64,000 bases of DNA from positions 1 through 64,000 of the forward strand of contig CAXXKP010000006.1 in NCBI GenBank assembly GCA_963663665.2, read 5' to 3'. Both the position numbers and the translations under genes were made by a program. Under the pieces are notes generated by a model. It saw only the letters and a list, made by a program, of their open reading frames with translations, searched no databases and was not told the origin of the DNA. The first letter of the stretch is position 1; the number at the start of each line of letters is the position of its first letter. This stretch comes from SABI01 sp963663665 (lineage in GTDB: Bacteria > Spirochaetota > Spirochaetia > Sphaerochaetales > Sphaerochaetaceae). Below, one piece after another: positions 62,107 to 64,000 of the stretch.

Positions 62107-63050
62107 AATTTCGTCTCCTCGTTGACAGCACGATCAAGCTCCTCTCTTCTAGGAAGAGAGCTAATAGCCCCCTTCTCTCGCACACAAAGCCCCCCCGCAA
62201 TATTTCCTCGAATCAAGGCTTTTGTAAGAATTGTCTCGTTCAATTCCTTTAAGGTAGTGACTCCATCAATGATAAGGGAGGAGAGAAAAGCTCCCCAGAA
62301 TGCATCTCCGGCTCCAGTGGTGTCAACACGAGGGCCATCGTAAATTGGCTTTGTTACAGTATTTCCATGATAGTAGTAAGTTGCTCCCTTTTTTCCAAGG
62401 GTCTCTACCACGAGGGATATCTTATAGTGTTTCATAAAATCAAATATAGACTTAAACGGAGAGAGTATAAATCTCTCTTCATCAGAGATCTTTAATATAT
62501 CGACAAAAGGAAGAACCTCTTGTATTGCCTCTATAGCTGCTTGTAGGTCATCATTCCATAATAGATTGCGATAATTTACATCAAAACTGATCATCTTCCC
62601 AAGTTCTTTACCGGTGGCTAGCGCTTGTTTTGTAGCAGTTGCAGCCGGTTCAGCTGAAAGGGAACATGACCCTGCATGGACAAAGATTGTATCCTGCAGA
62701 TATTCTGGTTTCACATCTTCAAGAGAGAGGAACATATCAGCTCCCGGCTTTCTTGCAAAAGTAAAACTTCTCTCGTTGTGTTTATCGAGATGAACAAAGG
62801 CCATAGTAGTGACAGCTTCGTCTGTCATGATTTGGTTAGGTATCGTAACGTTCTCCTGGTTCAGTGTGCCCACGAGCATCTTTCCAAAATTGTCATTCCC
62901 GACCTTGCCAATAAATCCTGCACTGAGCCCGTTACGCGCAACGGCAATCGCCGCATTTGCTGGAGCCCCACCAGGGTTAGCAATAAAACTATTCACTTCT
63001 TTTCCAGGGAGGAAATCTATTACCATCTCCCCGATACTCATGACATCCAT
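62103..63050 (-). CDS. PfkB-family fructokinase-like kinase
   Basis: 315-aa ribokinase-fold kinase: GEMVIDFLPG, NPGGAPANAAIAVARNGLSAGFIGKVGNDNFG, FVHAGSCSLSAEPA, MISFDVNYRNLLW, DTTGAGDAFWGAFLSSL with catalytic Asp. This is the classical fructokinase pattern. Adjacent to the binding-protein gene upstream and overlapping the 3-epimerase by four bases. Confidence 0.91.
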   Translation of the reverse strand: MDVMSIGEMVIDFLPGKEVNSFIANPGGAPANAAIAVARNGLSAGFIGKVGNDNFGKMLVGTLNQENVTIPNQIMTDEAVTTMAFVHLDKHNERSFTFARKPGADMFLSLEDVKPEYLQDTIFVHAGSCSLSAEPAATATKQALATGKELGKMISFDVNYRNLLWNDDLQAAIEAIQEVLPFVDILKISDEERFILSPFKSIFDFMKHYKISLVVETLGKKGATYYYHGNTVTKPIYDGPRVDTTGAGDAFWGAFLSSLIIDGVTTLKELNETILTKALIRGNIAGGLCVREKGAISSLPRREELDRAVNEETKL

Positions 63051-63085
63051 GTTAATACCTTATTTTATAATTTCTTCATTACATA

Positions 63086-63116
63086 TGGTCGGGAATGGGA
63101 ATCCCAAACCCGACCA
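63086..63116 (-). promoter_or_regulatory. Intercistronic hairpin after binding-protein gene
   Basis: TGGTCGGG/CCCGACCA, perfect 8-bp stem with a nested GGGA/TCCC pairing, between the binding-protein stop and the fructokinase start. Confidence 0.7.
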
Positions 63117-63134
63117 ATGAAACGTATTCTACTC

Positions 63135-64000
63135 TTATTCAGAGACGTAGAACCATTTGCTTACTTCAGGATCATTCATGTTGTCACGAGTTACAATTAC
63201 GTTCTCGGTCATTACATTTTTGATTTGGTCTTTTTGACCCATGAAATAAAGGTGAGCCATTTCAACTGCGGTAGCACCAATTTCCATTGGTTTTTGTGAT
63301 ACTGTAGCATCAATAGTGCCATTAGCAAGAGCTTCAATAACAGCAGGAGATGCATCATAACTAATGATAGGGAGAGTCTTTTTAGTTCTGTCAGATGCAT
63401 TAGCAATACCAAGTGATGCATAGAGGTTAACACCAAAAGCACCGCCGAGATCTGGGTTCTTTAACAAAACAGACTCTGTGATAGCAGCAGATTTTTCTGC
63501 TTCATCTTCACAATACTCGTCTGATACAATTTTGATTCCAGGGTAAGCAGCAGCGATTTGATCTTTGAATCCTTTTGCACGTGCTTCAGTAGTAGTAACA
63601 CCAACGTTAGTATTCATAATTGAAACTTTACCTTTTCCGCCCATCATTTCTGCTAACATATCTGCAGCAACTTGACCACCTTGAAGGTTGTCAGAAGTGA
63701 TGTTACAAAGATAAATTTCTTCATCAAGGTTAGTATCAACTGTGATTACAGGGATACCAGCATTTATAGCTTTCTGTAATGGAGCTATCATTGAAACTGA
63801 ATGGTTAGGAGCAATAAGAATAATATCAGGTTTTCTTGCAATCATAGTTTCAACGATAGGAGTCTGCATGGTATAGTCCCATTTTGTAGGTCCATCAACT
63901 AATACTTTATATCCGTATTTAGCTGCAGCTTCTTGTACACCACGATTCATGCTGATGTAGAATTCGTCAGTTGAGATACCTTGAATAAAAGCGATAGTTT
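63135..64000 (-). CDS. Sugar-binding protein of RbsB type, 5' end beyond window
   Basis: Periplasmic receptor; the frame is open to the last base, reading TIAFIQGISTDEFYISMNRGVQ upstream of the Met at 63950, so signal peptide and first strand lie outside. Family features: IILIAPNHSVSMIAPLQKAI, AGIPVITVDTNLDEE, VSIMNTNVGVTTTEARAKGF, AFGVNLYASLGIANA and PIISYDASPAVIEAL. Permease and ATPase genes are not downstream, so they must lie outside the window or elsewhere. Confidence 0.93.
   Translation of the reverse strand, partial: TIAFIQGISTDEFYISMNRGVQEAAAKYGYKVLVDGPTKWDYTMQTPIVETMIARKPDIILIAPNHSVSMIAPLQKAINAGIPVITVDTNLDEEIYLCNITSDNLQGGQVAADMLAEMMGGKGKVSIMNTNVGVTTTEARAKGFKDQIAAAYPGIKIVSDEYCEDEAEKSAAITESVLLKNPDLGGAFGVNLYASLGIANASDRTKKTLPIISYDASPAVIEALANGTIDATVSQKPMEIGATAVEMAHLYFMGQKDQIKNVMTENVIVTRDNMNDPEVSKWFYVSE

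Noticed and set aside
62676..63299. 207-codon plus-strand frame opposite fructokinase and binding-protein genes.
   Set aside because: It spans two genes that are clear family members on the other strand.
1..64000. CRISPR arrays, tRNA, rRNA or phage genes.
   Set aside because: No regularly spaced direct repeats, no cloverleaf or rRNA-like sequence and no phage structural gene seen in reading the window.

Overview
The window is AT-rich bacterial DNA with a dense set of carbohydrate-uptake and catabolism genes and no rRNA, tRNA or housekeeping marker. It is most likely from a spirochaete, of the Sphaerochaeta/Treponema type. The basis is the exported binding proteins, whose signal peptides end in FAQG..E, AGGAAEG or AAGQAES, a style typical of that phylum, plus the mass of RbsABC transporters and class II aldolases. 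This is inference from protein style, not a phylogenetic placement.

Layout. 1-1060: 3' part of an ISL3-family insertion sequence. 1.5-14.3 kb (regulon A): an aldolase and an FGGY kinase on +, facing a long minus-strand operon with RbsB-RbsC-RbsC-RbsA, a glycyl radical enzyme activase, an unusually short glycyl radical enzyme and a LacI repressor; a fucose-isomerase-like gene lies upstream. Three near-identical palindromes (1514, 12727, 14263) tie the three transcription starts together. 14.5-21.1 kb: a sulfatase with a MalEFG-type importer that has no ATPase gene, under a binding-protein/AraC fusion regulator. 21.1-23.6 kb: decayed genes (an inositol-monophosphatase pseudogene and a truncated DUF4143-type ATPase).

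23.6-30.2 kb (operon B): RbsA-RbsC-RbsB, a threitol-dehydrogenase-like SDR, DhaK, DhaL and an RpiB-type isomerase, which together fit tetritol/tetrulose catabolism to erythrose 4-phosphate. It is preceded by a consensus sigma-54 promoter. Divergent from it is a two-gene signalling unit: an NtrC-type activator and a soluble histidine kinase whose N-terminus is an ABC-transporter ATPase domain. I consider this ABC-PAS-kinase fusion, wired to a sigma-54 promoter in front of a sugar ABC transporter, the most novel system here. 33.6-41.6 kb (operon C): IclR regulator, a second apparently identical copy of dhaK-dhaL (1,665-bp direct repeat), RbsC, RbsA, RbsB and a fucose-isomerase-family protein, starting from a clear sigma-70 promoter overlapped by a 13-bp inverted repeat.

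41.6-43.1 kb: graveyard of an IS66 transposase and another DUF4143 ATPase fragment. 43.1-48.9 kb: aldolase, DeoR regulator and an AfuABC/FbpABC-type importer, perhaps for sugar phosphates. 49.1-50.2 kb: third DUF4143 ATPase remnant. 50.3-53.8 kb: zinc alcohol dehydrogenase, divergent 6-phospho-3-hexuloisomerase and hexulose-6-phosphate synthase, and a phosphoglycerate-mutase-family phosphatase. 53.8-64 kb (operon D): a minus-strand catabolic operon with four PfkB-type kinases, a mannitol-1-phosphate-dehydrogenase-like protein, an aldolase, a lyxose isomerase, a DUF4432 epimerase-like protein, a SIS isomerase, a pentulose/hexulose-phosphate 3-epimerase and an RbsB protein cut by the window end.

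Across the window, all six binding-protein genes are followed by an intercistronic hairpin, and four of the five whose starts are visible have a small inverted repeat just upstream of their ribosome binding site. This points to a shared post-transcriptional way of setting binding-protein levels.
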